Assembly: GCA_947184155.2 (NCBI GenBank) | Contig: CAMXCT020002015.1 | Coordinates: 1-64,000 of the forward strand | DNA length: 64,000 nt | DNA from: Cladocopium goreaui | Taxonomy: Eukaryota; Sar; Dinophyceae; Suessiales; Symbiodiniaceae | Direction of reading: 5' to 3' | Translations under genes and position numbers: made by a program | Notes under the pieces: model-generated | Told to the model about the DNA's origin: nothing | What the model saw: only the letters and a program-made list of their open reading frames with translations | The model's database searches: none | In this document: positions 1 to 12,648 of the stretch, in pieces | How positions within the stretch are numbered: position 1 is the stretch's first letter | How the letters are laid out: every line of letters starts with the position of its first letter

Positions 1-1692
1 ACCAGTTTTTTTCGTAACCCCCCAAACAAATGCCGAAGAGTTTTTCCAGGATGCAAGTTTGATGATGTTTTCCAAGTTTCGGCATCTTTTTTTGGGGGCT
101 TGCTATATATGAAGGTTTCCTAAAATGGTGGTGCCCCCCCCACATCATCCATTTTAGATTGTGATTTTCCATTTTTAAACCATCAATTTTGGATTGTTAT
201 ATATGGTTAACGTTAGTAAAGCAATAATAAACCACCTATATATTTATTTTATTGTTTTTTACAATCCATTTATGGTGAATTTGGGGGGACGGTTAACTAT
301 TGCTTTACTAACATTGTATATTGCTTTTGCTTTCAACCAGTTGACCCCAATAAGAGGCCACATTTGCCGTGGCGACGGATTTGGCGCTCCGGGTCTGGAA
401 TCCCATTGGGAACCCGCAAGGTCTGATGCACAGAAACGACGAAGGTGCAAGACCTGGTGAACAATTGCGAAACACAAAAAAATCACATTGAATTTCGCGG
501 TTTCCGGCAAAGTTTCCCTTGAACCCAATGGATTTAGAACGATTTAGTGAGCCTGCATCTGGGATAATTCATTGAATTTGATGGAACCCGCGCCTGAACT
601 GGTGGACCTTTGAAGGGAACTGAGGGAAGTTGAAGGGCCCAAAGCCTAGGCCTAGTGAACAGAAAAACATCTTTTTGCGGCCCTCCTTTAAAACCCGGGA
701 CATTGCATATGCTGAAATTGCTGTTTGTGTGGGGAAAGGATTTTCGGTTCCATTCACATTTTCAGAGACACATTTTTTATGGGTCTTACATGGGCTTACC
801 TCCGTGTCCTGACTTCCCAGACTTGGTTTGAAAGGACAAAAATACAGGTTTCACACCTTTTGTGCACTTTCAAACATCACAACGAGACCAATCTATGAAT
901 ATGCCTGAGCTATTTCATAACTAGCATGTATTCTTGGTAGATAGACACAAGTAATCAGCCGGGACAACCAGTATATGGTTCTTACCTATAACAACCCCAA
1001 AAAGATGCAGCATTTTGCGAACAAATCCCAGTAGAATGGTGGTAAATTCAACGAATCTCTATAATCTTTCTGGCATTGAATTGAACTAGTAATAAAGTAG
1101 TTCTTTTCCTACTAAATAGTCGTGAAAAATCGTTGTAATTTTCAGAGTAGTAAACCCAAGTGACATAGTGAAAAAAGATGTTACAATACCCAACTTTGCT
1201 ATCATAAATCGATGAACTACCTCATAAATCCAGTGAAAAATCACGTGATTTTCGGGCCCAGAGAACTCCAAAACTCCAAAGGCCATGGATTCGCAACGCG
1301 GCCTTTGCCTGACCTCCATGCGGCCTTTGCAGCCGCCACAGGAGGGGATCGGAAGCAAAGAATTGATGAGGCTTCATATTTATATATATATATATTGATA
1401 CTATACCTGAAGATACTTAATTTTTGTTGTAGATATGTAGAAGTATTTGATCAGGTATAACGGTATAACTGAGAATAGCATGGATATTGATTCAGAATTA
1501 TCATTGAATTCCCAGCGGCATCCTCATGGAACCTGATCCTATCGTTCTACCGCAGGATGAATCCAATCAAGGTTGAAGCAAAACATCTGAATCACATGTC
1601 TCTTTCTTGACGGGTTGTAAAGTGCTGGGCTGCTGGGGCAATTGTTCCCACATTCCATACAGCCTGCTGCTTGGCTTTGAGCGATCAGCGCG

Positions 1693-2736
1693 ATGGAGGT
1701 GTGCTTCCTCGTTTCAGGTGCAGAACTGACAGTCCTTGCACCTGATGAATTTGAAGGAAAAACTGCAAAGGCTGTGAAGCAAGTCTTGGCAGGTAAGATT
1801 GATGTCACCATTTTTAGACAAAGACTCTTTTCAGAAGATGGTTCCGAGATTCCGGATGATGAGATTTTTGTTTCGGCTCCAGTGAAGCTTATGCTTGTGA
1901 TCCTGGAGTTTTTCCAAACGGATGCTGAGCAAACCCAACGCATGATCTCTGCATCCACCAACAATGAATTGATTGAACTTGAGAGTTTGCTGAAAAAACC
2001 TTTGAACCCAAATGTGAGAGACGAACATGGCACAACACCGTTGTACCGTGCCGCAGAAAGAGGACATGTTCAAAGCCTGCAGTTGTTGATTGAAGCAGGT
2101 GCCGACAAAGATCAAGCAAACGTTGATGGTGAAACACCATTGTTCATCGCAGCACAGGAAGGCCATCTTGATGTCGTTCGTCATCTGGTGGAAGTTGGTG
2201 CCCACAAAGACAAAGCCTCGAATCCTGGCGCAACGCCACTGTGGATAGCCGCAGGAAACGGCCATGTTGATGTCGTTCGTCATCTGGTGGAAGTCGGTGC
2301 CCACAAAGATCAAGCACTGAACGATGGCGCAACGCCGTTGCTCATCGCAGCACAAGAAGGCCATCTTGATGTCGTTCGTCATTTGGTGGAAGTTGGTGCC
2401 CACAAAGATCAAGCGAGGAACGATGGCACAACGCCATTGTTCATGGCAGCACAAGACGGCCATCTTGAGATCGTTCGTCACTTGGCAGAGGTTGGCGCCC
2501 GCCAAAATGAGGCAACTAGGGATTATGGGGAAACAGCCTTACATGCTGCGGCAGAAAGTGGCCATGTTGAAATTGTTCGCTTTCTGATTGAAAGAGGCGC
2601 AGATAGTCACGCAACTACACGCAGTGGAAGCACTGCTCTGGATCTGGCATCTCAATGGGGTCATTCTGAGGTGGTCCGTTTCTTGGCAAAGATCCAGAGC
2701 GAATCGCCCCCAAGCAAAATCCCAAGGCTTGGTTGA
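1693..2736 (+). CDS. G1: ubiquitin-like/ankyrin-repeat protein, 347 aa, intronless
   Basis: Single-exon member of the family. Residues 1-73 resemble a ubiquitin beta-grasp fold: FRQRLFSEDGSEIPDDEIF followed by KLMLVIL aligns with the ubiquitin QQRLIFAGKQLEDGRTL...LHLVLRL region. Residues 84-112 form an ankyrin N-cap (NELIELESLLKKPLNPNVRD). About seven 33-residue ankyrin repeats follow with the TPLxxAAxxGHLDVVRHLVEVGAH core, and a short tail ends SPPSKIPRLG. The start is the ATG in gcgATGGAGG, conserved in all nine copies. The N-terminal site that holds an intron in G3-G7 is uninterrupted here (GCAGGTAAGATTGATG). This is the smallest copy. It is likely a protein-binding scaffold; partner and location are unknown. 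Confidence 0.9.
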   Translation: MEVCFLVSGAELTVLAPDEFEGKTAKAVKQVLAGKIDVTIFRQRLFSEDGSEIPDDEIFVSAPVKLMLVILEFFQTDAEQTQRMISASTNNELIELESLLKKPLNPNVRDEHGTTPLYRAAERGHVQSLQLLIEAGADKDQANVDGETPLFIAAQEGHLDVVRHLVEVGAHKDKASNPGATPLWIAAGNGHVDVVRHLVEVGAHKDQALNDGATPLLIAAQEGHLDVVRHLVEVGAHKDQARNDGTTPLFMAAQDGHLEIVRHLAEVGARQNEATRDYGETALHAAAESGHVEIVRFLIERGADSHATTRSGSTALDLASQWGHSEVVRFLAKIQSESPPSKIPRLG

Positions 2737-3125
2737 GAGACATCCTGTGAGAGCAAAAACAGTTCCAGCGGCAGGCTCACCTTGGCGGCTTTTAAAGACA
2801 GACTTTTTCAACAAGGAATTCCCAAAGATCACCCGTTCCTCAAATGTCTGCGATGGTTTCTGTAATGCTCAACTATCATAGGCTTCTTGCAAGTCGTTTA
2901 CCCCAAAAATAGCAAGAAATTGTAGGTCAATATTCCAGCACCATGGAGCATATGGGATAGTTTTCTCCCCACAAGCCAGAAGGTATCCCCACGTTGCTAT
3001 GTACTATGTATACATAATGGTTGGTCAAACCTCATGAAAGTAAATCTCATTGCTATGTACCGTTTTTTTTACCCCATGAAATTGCTATTGAATTCACAGA
3101 ATTCTCCCTTGGTTTCTGGGTTCAG

Positions 3126-3735
3126 GGTCCGAAGCCCACGCGGATGCAAGGAGACTGCGGTGCTACCCTATCCGCACCTCTTCCACATGCTGCAGGAGTT
3201 CCTTGAACAGATTTGCATCGTTACAAAACATGGAGATTTCACCCAGAAAAAGTGGAGCTTTCTATTTTTAACACATTTTTACACATTTTTACCATATTTT
3301 TACTGGGGGAATCATCCATAAATCCCAGCCATCTTAGGGTACCATCCGGATCCTGGTGCCCATAGCATAGCCGTGGAGATCTCGAGGTGCCTCCTGGACA
3401 GCCGTGCGGATCCGGACTCGGACTTGGTGACAGCTGCAAGCTCTGCCTGGAAGAAGCAGCATGGCGTGATGGGGGCTGAATGGCGGAAGCTGACCTCCAG
3501 TAACCCCCATTAAGTTGGGTTTACCGGTAAACTAACATAACATAACTATGGACAGTCACCATTTTTAACGGGTAAATCAACTATGAATGGCCATTTTCAA
3601 TAGCTATGTTTGTTTACCAGAGGGTAAGGTGTTTCTTCTTTTTCAATAGGCTTTGCGACCACACACCACTTGTCAGTGTCATCGCTGGAGAGCCATGTCT
3701 ATTTCCAGTCGTTTCACCCCAAAGCACCCAACTAA
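3126..3735 (+). CDS. Gene X copy 1: putative multi-exon reading frame, partial (about 125 codons)
   Basis: Three exon-like blocks join in one frame: 3126..3256, 3338..3499 and 3650..3735 (TAA). Block A follows gggttcag and encodes PYPHLFHMLQEFLEQICIV. Its donor is GC (GTGGA|GCTTTC) and its intron is 81 bp. Block B follows atcttag and encodes AVEISRCLLDSRADPDSDLV and WRKLTSS, with a GT donor (CTCCA|GTAACC). Block C follows a pyrimidine-rich tract plus aatag and encodes HHLSVSSLESHVYFQ to the stop. Both joins keep the frame. Block A begins in mid-codon, so an upstream exon is expected but not identified. No family was recognised. Splicing is inferred only; GC-AG introns are common in dinoflagellates. 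Confidence 0.5.
3500..3649 (+). mobile_element. Inverted-repeat element inside a putative GT-AG intron of gene X
   Basis: GGTAAACTAACATA (3,526-3,539) faces the complement of TATGTTTGTTTACC (3,604-3,617), 13 of 14 matched, extended on the right by AGAGGGTAA. It nearly fills the 150-bp interval between blocks B and C. Copies lie at about 10,480-10,636 and 51,849-51,998; units 3, 4, 5 and 6 lack it. Confidence 0.5.
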
Positions 3736-6700
3736 TTACAGCAAGTTGGGTTTATACGAAATTAGCTAGAAGAACTGGAAATAAGTGGTTACTGGGTCCG
3801 AAGAGTGAATTTTTAACCTTCGTTTTACTGGTAAGTAAGTACGTTTTGCCAATGAATCCATGGATACTGGATGAACTATTCCCATGAATTGAGAGTAAAG
3901 ATAGTAAAGCTATCTACCCTCTGGTCATTTACACTTTGGGAACTGGAGAATTTGCCATGGACAGTTCGACAATGTATGAACTTACGAAGATTTTCCCGCG
4001 CAAAAATGGTGATTATTCATACAGGATGGGGCCCCCCCAGTTATAAGTTGGTTTATAAACCATTATAATCCCCATTAACTCATTAACTAGTTCGTGATAT
4101 CTACCAATATCTACCAATATGTACCATAAACCATGGTTTTTTCAGCCACAAACATCTTACCCAACGGTTCACGCGAGCTCGAGAAAGGGGGCCCCATCCT
4201 GTAGCTGCTGCAATTGGGTGAGGAGGTTGGGTGGTTGATGGCTTCTAGCTGGGTGTGTCGGAACATGTCGGAACATGTCGGAACATGTCGGAACATGTCG
4301 GAACATGTCGGTATACCCAGGTATAGCCCCAATTCTAGCCATCTAAATGCCATAAATCAATCCCTTTAACAGGGAAACTGAGAATTAACCATTGGCTTTA
4401 GGGGTTTTGATCGATTTGCAGAGAACCCCATCACCCAAACATCACCCATTTCAGACGGGAGAAGAAGCCGAAAACTGGCCTCCTGTAAGCTTGTTTTTTC
4501 TAAGATGTCGAAAAGCCATGAAGCCCTGGGGAGATGATCTGGTGGCTTTCCATGGCTTTCCCACATGGCAAATTATCAAGTTCTGCATGGTTTTCGGGGA
4601 TCTGTCTCGCAATGTCTAGAGTTTTCATAGACGATCTCGCTGGTGAGTGCCACCATACATGCTTTGTACGGAAACGAAGACCCTTTAAAATCAGCTTCTT
4701 GCAGCTTGGTGAACTAGGACAATGACCTCCATGAGGTGTTTTTTTATCCCTACAACTATGGTAATATCGCCGGACTTACTAGTGGAACTGCACTACTACT
4801 TGCGGTATATAAAGAACATCAACGATGGTTATATGTGAATTTCTGGTTTAAAGTTGATGTTCTTAAGGATTCTTTCCAATGAGACGATAGTCCCAATTGA
4901 CATGAAAATATATTCTTGAGGTCGCTCAAGCAGCGGAGTGTTTTTTTTGAACTGAGTTCCTTGGGGTCCAAACCTTCCGTAACTGGCAAGGAACATGGGG
5001 TACCGCGGTAACTCCTCAGTGGATGATCCTTTCAACCACTTTTTGATGAGGCCAAAAATGGGCTAGGCCCCACGTCAACACGGGGCACCCTGGCGGTCAA
5101 GTGACCCCCATGGACCCATACTACTCCCATCCCATCAGCCGGGTCCCTCAAAATTCCATGGATCACTATGTTTCCAGACGGGTTTCTGTTCAGGGATAAT
5201 GTCAACCGCGGATGAGACTAAACCATGGTTTATTAATTAGGGGGTATTCCCCCAAGAGTCATGTCATCTGATACTTACATGGTATCCCCCCAATTAAACA
5301 ACCGTAAACGGGGTTTATTAATCCAGGGTTGACATTAATCTAATACTTGGAATTATTTGGATATACGACATACACATTCGGAGTCCATCCCATGTATAGC
5401 TGGATTATTGCCAACATAGTAGTACCACCAGTTTTTTTCGTAACCCCCGAAACAGATGCCGAAGAGTTTTTCCAGGATGCAGAACTTGATGATGTTTTCC
5501 AACTTTCGGCAACTCTTGTTGGGGCTTGCTATATATGAAAGTTTCCTAAAATGGTGGTACCCCCAAATCATCCATTTTAGATTGGGATTTTTCATTTTAA
5601 ACCATCAAATTTGGATTGCTATATATGGTTAACGTTAGTAAAGCAAGAATAAACCACATAAATGATATTTATTTTATTGTTTTTGACAATCCATGGTAAA
5701 TTTGTGGGACGCTTAACTATTGCTTTACTAACATTGCTTTCAATAAAAAGTTAAATCACCATTGGCTTTACGGAAAAATAGTTTGCTTTACTAACTATTG
5801 GTTTTGCTTTGACAATCCCGAGTAAATGTTGGATTCAAAGTAAACTCTTGGATTAGTAAATAGTAAAGCAATTTGCCAATACCTGCTCATTACTAAAAGT
5901 TAACAAGCCATGGCCAATTTTTGGTGTTTTCTAGATGATTTTCCCAGCTATATACCTCCATTTATTTACGGGATTTTCCATGGCTATGTAACAAATAACC
6001 AGATGGTAAATCCATATGAATCCCATTAATCACTAGAAAATAGATATATATATATAAATCACTATTGATGGATATTAACACCACTGGCAAATTTGGTGTT
6101 TATAAATCCATGGCTTTCAACTTCAGTTGATCACCTTGATCACCGCCGAGGCCACATTTGCCGCTACAGATTTGGCGCGAGCCGGGCTTGGCATCCCGGT
6201 AGCTGCGGCGGTTCCCCAAGACATGGTTCGGAAAAAATGGCGATGATGGGATCATCTGGATTTCATGATGGTTTTCTATGGTTAAAACATGGGGAGAATA
6301 GAATGGGATACTTTTTTTGGAATAATGGGGATACTGGGATACTATATTGACTGATTGGTGGTTTGGAACATGACTTTGATTTTTCCATTCAGTTGGGAAT
6401 GTCATGATCCCAACTGACGAACTCATATTTTTCAGAGGGGTAGGTATACCACCAACCAGCAAAAATCACATTGAATTTCACGGTTTCCGGCCAAGTTTCC
6501 CTTGAACCCAATGGATTTAGAACGATTTAGTGAGCCTGCATCTGGGATAATTCGTTGAATTTGATGGAACCCGCGCCTGAACTGGTGGACCTTTGAAGGG
6601 AACTGAGGGAAGTTGAAGGGCCCAAAGCCTAGGCCTAGTGAACAGAAAAACAATCTTTTTGCGGCCCTCCTTAAAACCCGGGACATTGCATATGCTGAAA

Positions 6701-7683
6701 ATGCTGTTTGTGTGGGGAGCCAGATGTTCGGTTCCATTCACATTTTCAGAGACACATTTTTTATGGGTCTTACCTCCGTGTCCTGACTTCCCAGACTTGG
6801 TTTGAAAGGACAAAAGTACAGGTTTCAAAACGAGGTGGTTTAAAAGTCTCGTTGTCCCGGGACAACCCAAATATACCATATGGTTCTTACCTATAACAAC
6901 CCCAAAAAGATGCAGCATTTTGCGAACAAATCCCAGTAGAATGGTGGTAAATTCAATGAATCTTTATAATCTTTCTGGCATTGAATTGAACTAGTAATAA
7001 AGTAATTAATTCTTTTCCTACTAAATAGTCGTGAAAAAATAGTTGTAATTTCCAGAGTAGTAAACCCAAGTGACATAGTGAAAAGAGATGTTACACTATG
7101 TTACAATACCCAACTTCGCTCTCATAAATCGATGAACTACCTCATAAATCCAGTGAAAAATCACGTGATTTTCGGGCCCAGAGAACTCCAAAACTCCAAA
7201 GGCCATGGATTCGCAACGCGGCCTTTGCCTGAGCTCCATGCGGCCTTTGCAGCTGCCACAGGAGGGTATCGGAAGCAAAGAATTGATGAGGCTTCATATA
7301 TATATATATATATTGATACTATACCTGAAGATACTTAATTTTTGTTGTAGATATGTAGAAGTATTTGGTATAACGGATTATATCGGTATAATTGAGAATA
7401 GCATGGATATTGATTCAGAATTATCATTGAATTCCCAGCGGCATCCTCATGGAACCTGATCCTATCGTTCTATCGCAGGATGAATCCAATCAAGGTGTCA
7501 CCGACGGGTGGAGATCCAAACACACATCTTTCAATTGGGGACTACTTTCGAGGGTCAATGATCGCAAATTATTGAAGCAAAACATCTGAATCACATGTCT
7601 CTTTCTTGACGGGTTGTAAAGTGCTGGGGCAATTGTTCCCACATTCCGTACAGCCTGCTGCTTGGCTTTGAGCGATCAGCGCG
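3736..7683 (+). other. Spacer A between gene X copy 1 and G2
   Basis: No intact gene seen. Holds the decayed Ya and Yb islands, a donor-like site after the gene X blocks (about 3,830, gtaagtaagt), the 10-bp minisatellite, and several AT-rich stretches. From about 6,470 it runs into the common leader sequence of all units (ttgaacccaatggatttaga and following). Confidence 0.6.
4257..4312. repeat. 10-bp minisatellite (gtcggaacat), five copies
   Basis: Five tandem copies. The homologous positions near 46,618 and 52,727 have two. Confidence 0.9.
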
Positions 7684-9695
7684 ATGGAGGTGTGCTTCCT
7701 CGCGTCAGGTGCAACGCTGGCAGTCCTTGCACCTGATGAATTTGAAGGAAAAACTGCAACGGCTGTGAAGCAAGTCTTGGCAGGTAAGATTGATGTCACC
7801 ATTTTTAGACAAAGACTCTTTTCAGAAGATGGTTCTGAGATTCCGGATGATGAGATTTTTGCTTCAGCTTCGGCGAAGCTTATGATTGTGATCTTGGATT
7901 TTTTCCAAACGGATGCGGAGCAAACCCAACGCATGATCTCTGCATCCACCAACAATGACTTGATTGAACTTGAGAGTTTGCTGAAAAAACCTTTGAACCC
8001 AAATGTGAGAGACGAACATGGCACAACACCATTGCACTGTGCCGCAGAAAGAGGACATGTTGAAAGCCTGCAGTTGTTGATTGAAGCAGGTGCCGACAAA
8101 GATCAAGCAAACGTTGATGGTGACACGCCATTGTTGATCGCAGCACAGGAAGGCCATCTTGATGTCGTTCGTCATCTGGTGGAAGTTGGTGCCCACAAAG
8201 ATCAAGCTGCGAACGATGGCGCAACGCCATTGTTCATGGCAGCACATCAAGGCCATCTTGATGTTGTTCGTCATCTGGTGGAAGTTGGTGCCCACAAAGA
8301 TCAAGCCACGAACGATGGCGCAACGCCATTGTTGATCGCAGCACAAGAAGGCCATCTTGATGTCGTTCGTCATTTGGTGGAAGTTGGTGCCCACAAAGAT
8401 CAAGCACCGAACGATGGCCAAACGCCATTGTTGATCGCAGCACAGGAAGGCCATCTTGATGTCGTTCGTCATCTGGTGGAAGTTGGTGCCCACAAAGATC
8501 AAACTACGAACGATGGCGCAGCGCCATTGTTGATTGCAGCAGCGAACAGCCATCTTGATGTCGTTCGTCATCTGGTGGAAGTTGGTGCCGACAAAAATCA
8601 AGCCATGAACGATGGCGCAACGCCATTGTACATCGCAGCAAGGGAAGGCCATCTTGATGTCGTTCGTCATCTGGTGGAAGTTGGTGCCCACAAAGATCAA
8701 AGCACGAACGATGGCGCAACGCCATTGTTGATCGCAGCACAGAAAGGCCATCTTGATGTCGTTCGTCATCTGGTGGAAGTCGGTGCCCACAAAGATCAAA
8801 GCACGAACGATGGCGCAACGCCATTGTTCATGGCAGCACATCAAGGCCATCTTGATGTCGTTCGTCATCTGGTGGAAGTCGGTGCCCACAAAGATCAAGC
8901 CACGAACGATGACGCAACGCCATTGTTGATCGCAGCACAAGAAGGCCATCTTGATGTCGTTCGTCATTTGGTGGAAGTCGGCGCCCACAAAGATCAAGCA
9001 CCGAACGATGGCCAAACGCCATTGTTGATCGCAGCACAGGAAGGCCATCTTGATGTCGTTCGTCATTTTGTGGAAGTTGGTGCCCACAAAGATCAAACCA
9101 GGAACGATGGCGCAACGCCATTGTTCATCGCAGCACAAGAAGGCCATCTTGATGTGGTTCGTCATCTGGTGGAAGTTGGTGCCCACAAAGATCAAACCAG
9201 GAACGATGGCGCAACGCCATTGTTGATCGCAGCACAGGAAGGCCATCTTGATGTCGTTCGTCATTTGGTGGAAGTTGGTGCCCACAAAGATCAAGCACCG
9301 AACGATGGCGCAACGCCATTGTTGATCGCAGCACAAGAAGGCCATCTTGATGTGGTTCGTCATCTGGTGGAAGTTGGTGCCCACAAAGATCAAACTACGA
9401 AGCACGTGAAGGCCATCTGGATGTCGTTCGTCATCTGGTAGAGGTTGGTGCCCGCCATTTTCCAAATGAGGCGACTAGGGATACTGGGGAAACAGCCTTA
9501 CATGCTGCGGCAGAAATGGGCCATGTTGAAATTGTTCGTTTTCTGATTGAAAGAGGCGCAGATAGTCACGCAACTACACGCAGTGGAAGAACTGCTCTGG
9601 ATCTGGCATCTCAAGCCGGTCATTCTGAGGTGGTCCGTTTCCTGGCAAAGATCCGGAGCGAATCGCCCCCAAGCAAAATCCCAAGGCTTGGTTGA
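7684..9695 (+). pseudogene. G2: Ubl-ankyrin paralog with a 3' frameshift
   Basis: Opens with the conserved ATG and an uninterrupted Ubl domain, then the cap and 14 intact ankyrin repeats (585 codons, stop at 9,441). The family C-terminus (HLDVVRHLVEVGA, GETALHAAAEMGH, TRSGRTALDLAS, PPSKIPRLG) is still present but in another frame, ending with the usual TGA at 9,693-9,695. The break lies near 9,400, where acgaa is joined to gcacgtgaagg. The missing piece removes most of one repeat and is not a multiple of three. A second small change (RHFPNEA instead of RQNEA) sits just after it. The gene either makes a protein lacking the last two repeats and tail, or is a young pseudogene. An assembly error is possible but two separate changes make it less likely. 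Confidence 0.8.
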
Positions 9696-10091
9696 GAGAC
9701 ATCCTGTGAGAGCAAAAAAAGTTCCAGCAGCTGGCTCACCTTGGCGGCTTTTAAAGACAGACTTGTCAACAAGTCTTTCCCAAAGATCACCCGTTCCATC
9801 CCGTTCCTCAAATGTCTGAGATGGTTTCTGTAATGCTCAACTATCATAGGCTTCTTGCAAGTCGTTTACCCCAAAAATAGCAAGAATTGTAGGTCAATAT
9901 TCCAGCACCATGGAGCATATGGGATAGTTTTCTCCCCACAAGCCAGAAGGTATCCCCACGTTGCTATGTACTACTATGTATACAGAATGGTTGGTCAAAT
10001 CTCATGAAAGTAAATCTCATTAAAGTACCGTTTTTTACCCCAGGAAATTGCTATTGAATTCATAGAATTCTCCCTTGGTTTCTGGGTTCAG

Positions 10092-10695
10092 GGTCCGAAG
10101 CCCACGCGGAGGAGACTGCGGTGCTACCCTGCTATCCGCACCTCTTCCACATGCTGCAGGAGTGCCTTGAACAGATTTGCATCGTTACAAAACATGGAGA
10201 TTTCACCCAGAAAAAGTGGAGCTTGAAACTGTGGGGATGGGTCAATTCACACATTTTTACCATATTTTTACTGGGGGAATCATCCATAAATCCCAGCTAT
10301 CTTAGGGTACCATCCGGATCCTGGTGCCCATAGCATAGCCGTGGAGATCTCGAGGTGCCTCCTGGACAGTAGTGCGGATCCGGACTTGGACTTGGTGACA
10401 GCGGATCCCGCTCTGCCTGGAAGAAGCAGCATGGCGGCCATGGCGTGATGGGGGCTGAATGGCGGAAGCTGACCTCCAGTAACCGAGTTACCCCCATTAA
10501 GTTGGGTTTACCGGTAAACTAACATCACATAACTATGGACAATCACCATTTTTAACGGGTAAATCAACTATGAATGGCCATTTTCAATAGCTATGTTTGT
10601 TTACCAGAGGGTAAGGTGTTTCTTCTTTTTCAATAGGCTTTGCGACCACACACCACTTGTCAGTGTCATCGCTGAAGAGCCATGTCTATTTCTAG
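10092..10695 (+). pseudogene. Gene X copy 2, degenerate
   Basis: Homologous blocks lie at about 10092..10220, 10306..10478 and 10637..10695. Block A has lost the gcaagg segment, and block B has a two-base net gain (gcggatcccgctctg for gctgcaagctctg), so the frame is broken. Block C has an early TAG at 10,693 where copy 1 has CAG. Confidence 0.5.
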
Positions 10696-10838
10696 TCGTT
10701 TCACCCCAAAGAACCCAACTAATTACAGCAAGTTGGGTTTATACGAAATTGGCTAGAAGAACTGGAAATAAGTGGTTACTGGGTCCAAAAAGTGAATTTA
10801 AAACCTTCATCTTACTGGTAAGTAAGTATATGTTCATA

Positions 10839-10940
10839 CGGGTTTGTCTGAAAATAGTGGATACCCACAAATAGCAATTTTAATGGGGAACATGGTGATA
10901 ATCCATTGGAATATGAGATACACTATTTTCAGACAAACCC
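10839..10940. mobile_element. MITE M1, 102 bp, perfect 20-bp inverted repeats (unit 2)
   Basis: Left arm gggtttgtctgaaaatagtg at 10,839-10,858 is the exact reverse complement of the right arm at 10,921-10,940. It sits just after a strong donor-like site (ctggtaagtaagt) in spacer type B. Spacer type A has the same donor-like site without the element. Confidence 0.85.
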
Positions 10941-12236
10941 ATAATATAATGTATACCTGGTTGGTGGTTTGGAACATTTTTTCCATATATTGGGAATAAT
11001 AATCCCAACGGACATTCATATTTTTCAGAGGGGTTATAATGTATACCCAACATACCATGTTAAGCATACTTGCAGCGGCACATGGTGGCACTGGCCATGG
11101 TTTAGAGCCATCAAGGCCAGGCTCTGAGTCAGTTCAACGGCACGCTGGGTGGTGCATCGCACGTAGTGGATCAATAACTAATCTACTGCAGTTATAAATA
11201 CACATGAAGTGCAATACTATATATATACACATGTAAAATATCATAATATCATTTAGATTAATATATTACATTACATAGGTAATATGATATATAGATTGAT
11301 AATTTAATGTATATATATATATGCATATACATATACACAATATGAGAATATAGATAGATATTTCACATATCTTACCATATATCTGGGATCCACATGCAAG
11401 TGGGACGTTATACATCCACCCAGGCATCCCTTCTACAAACTCTCTGACTGCGTCAATTCAGGCGGCCGGGTGCCGGTTCCTGGTGCGTATGGCACCATGG
11501 TGAACTTTACACCTACAAGATGGGAAAGAGCTACGTTGTAGTTGGGGGATGGTCATCCATGAAACAGGCCTTGAAAAAAAATCGTTTTTGTAAGGATTCC
11601 TATTATGAAATGGATGACCATACCCTAAAATACCATGTCTTGACCATTTGGAAGTTCAGTTCCAGAGAACAAAGTGGATGGGGTTATATCCAATCTTATG
11701 GGGGTTAAAAAAATGCGAAACGCAAAAAAAACACATTGAATTTCACGGTTTCCGGCAAAGTTCCCTGAACCCAATGGATTTAGAACGATTTAGTGAGCCT
11801 GCATCTGGGATAATTCGTTGAATTTGATAGTTGAAAACCGAGCCTGAACTGGTGGACCTTTGAAGGAAACTGAGGGAAGTTGAAGGGCCCAAAGCCTAAA
11901 AAGTGAACAAAAAAACAACATCTTTTTGCTGCCCTCCTTTAAAAGCCGGGGACATTGCATATGCTGAAATTGCTGTTTGTGTGGGGAAACTGATGATAAG
12001 TCCGTGGATTTTGGGTTCTGTGAACATTTTCAGAGACACATTTTTTATGGGTCTTGCCTCCGTGTCCTGACTTCCCAGACTTGGTTTAAAAGGACAAACA
12101 TACAGGTTTCACACCGTTTTTGTGCACTTTCAAACATCACAACGAGACCAATCTATGAATATGCCTGAACTTTTTCATAACTAGCATGTATTCTTGGTAA
12201 GACTATATGTAGATATATGATATTATACATAATATG

Positions 12237-12271
<35 letters not shown>

Positions 12272-12648
12272 ATATATGTATATTATATAATATATACTTA
12301 TTGATACTATACCTGAAGATAGAATTTTTTGTTGTAGATATGTACAAGTATTTGATCAGGTATAACTGATAATAGCACTGATCCAGTCTTTTTTCTTGTT
12401 CAACAAGCTGGCAGAGTTTTGCTCCAGTATCGATCTACAGCAGGATGAATCCAATCAAGGTGTCACCGACCGGTGGAGATCCATACACACATCTTTCAAT
12501 TGGGGACTGCTTTCGTGGGTCAATGATCGAACATTATTGAAGCAAAACATCTGAATCACATGTCTCTTTCTTGACGGGTTGTAAAGTGCTGGGGCAATTG
12601 TTCCCACATTCCATACAGCCTGCTGCTTGGCTTTGAGCGATCAGCGCG
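10941..12648 (+). other. Spacer B between unit 2 and G3
   Basis: A GC-rich exon-like stretch just after M1 (about 11,075-11,180, encoding a LEPSRPGSESVQ-type frame), an AT-rich tract, a conserved block around gatgggaaagag, then the common leader. No intact gene supported. Homologous spacers lie at 16,290-18,194, 20,640-22,555, 30,700-32,434 and 36,100-37,760. Confidence 0.6.
12236..12272. repeat. (TATC)n microsatellite
   Basis: About nine tandem tatc units upstream of G3. A similar tract lies at about 37,370-37,396 upstream of G7. Confidence 0.9.

Noticed and set aside
1285-1375. Possible upstream exon with ATG (MDSQRGLCL...) before the ankyrin genes
   Set aside because: Open in units 1 and 2 but hits a stop after nine codons in unit 6, and is lost or rearranged in units 3, 5, 7, 8 and 9. 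More likely leader or intergenic sequence.
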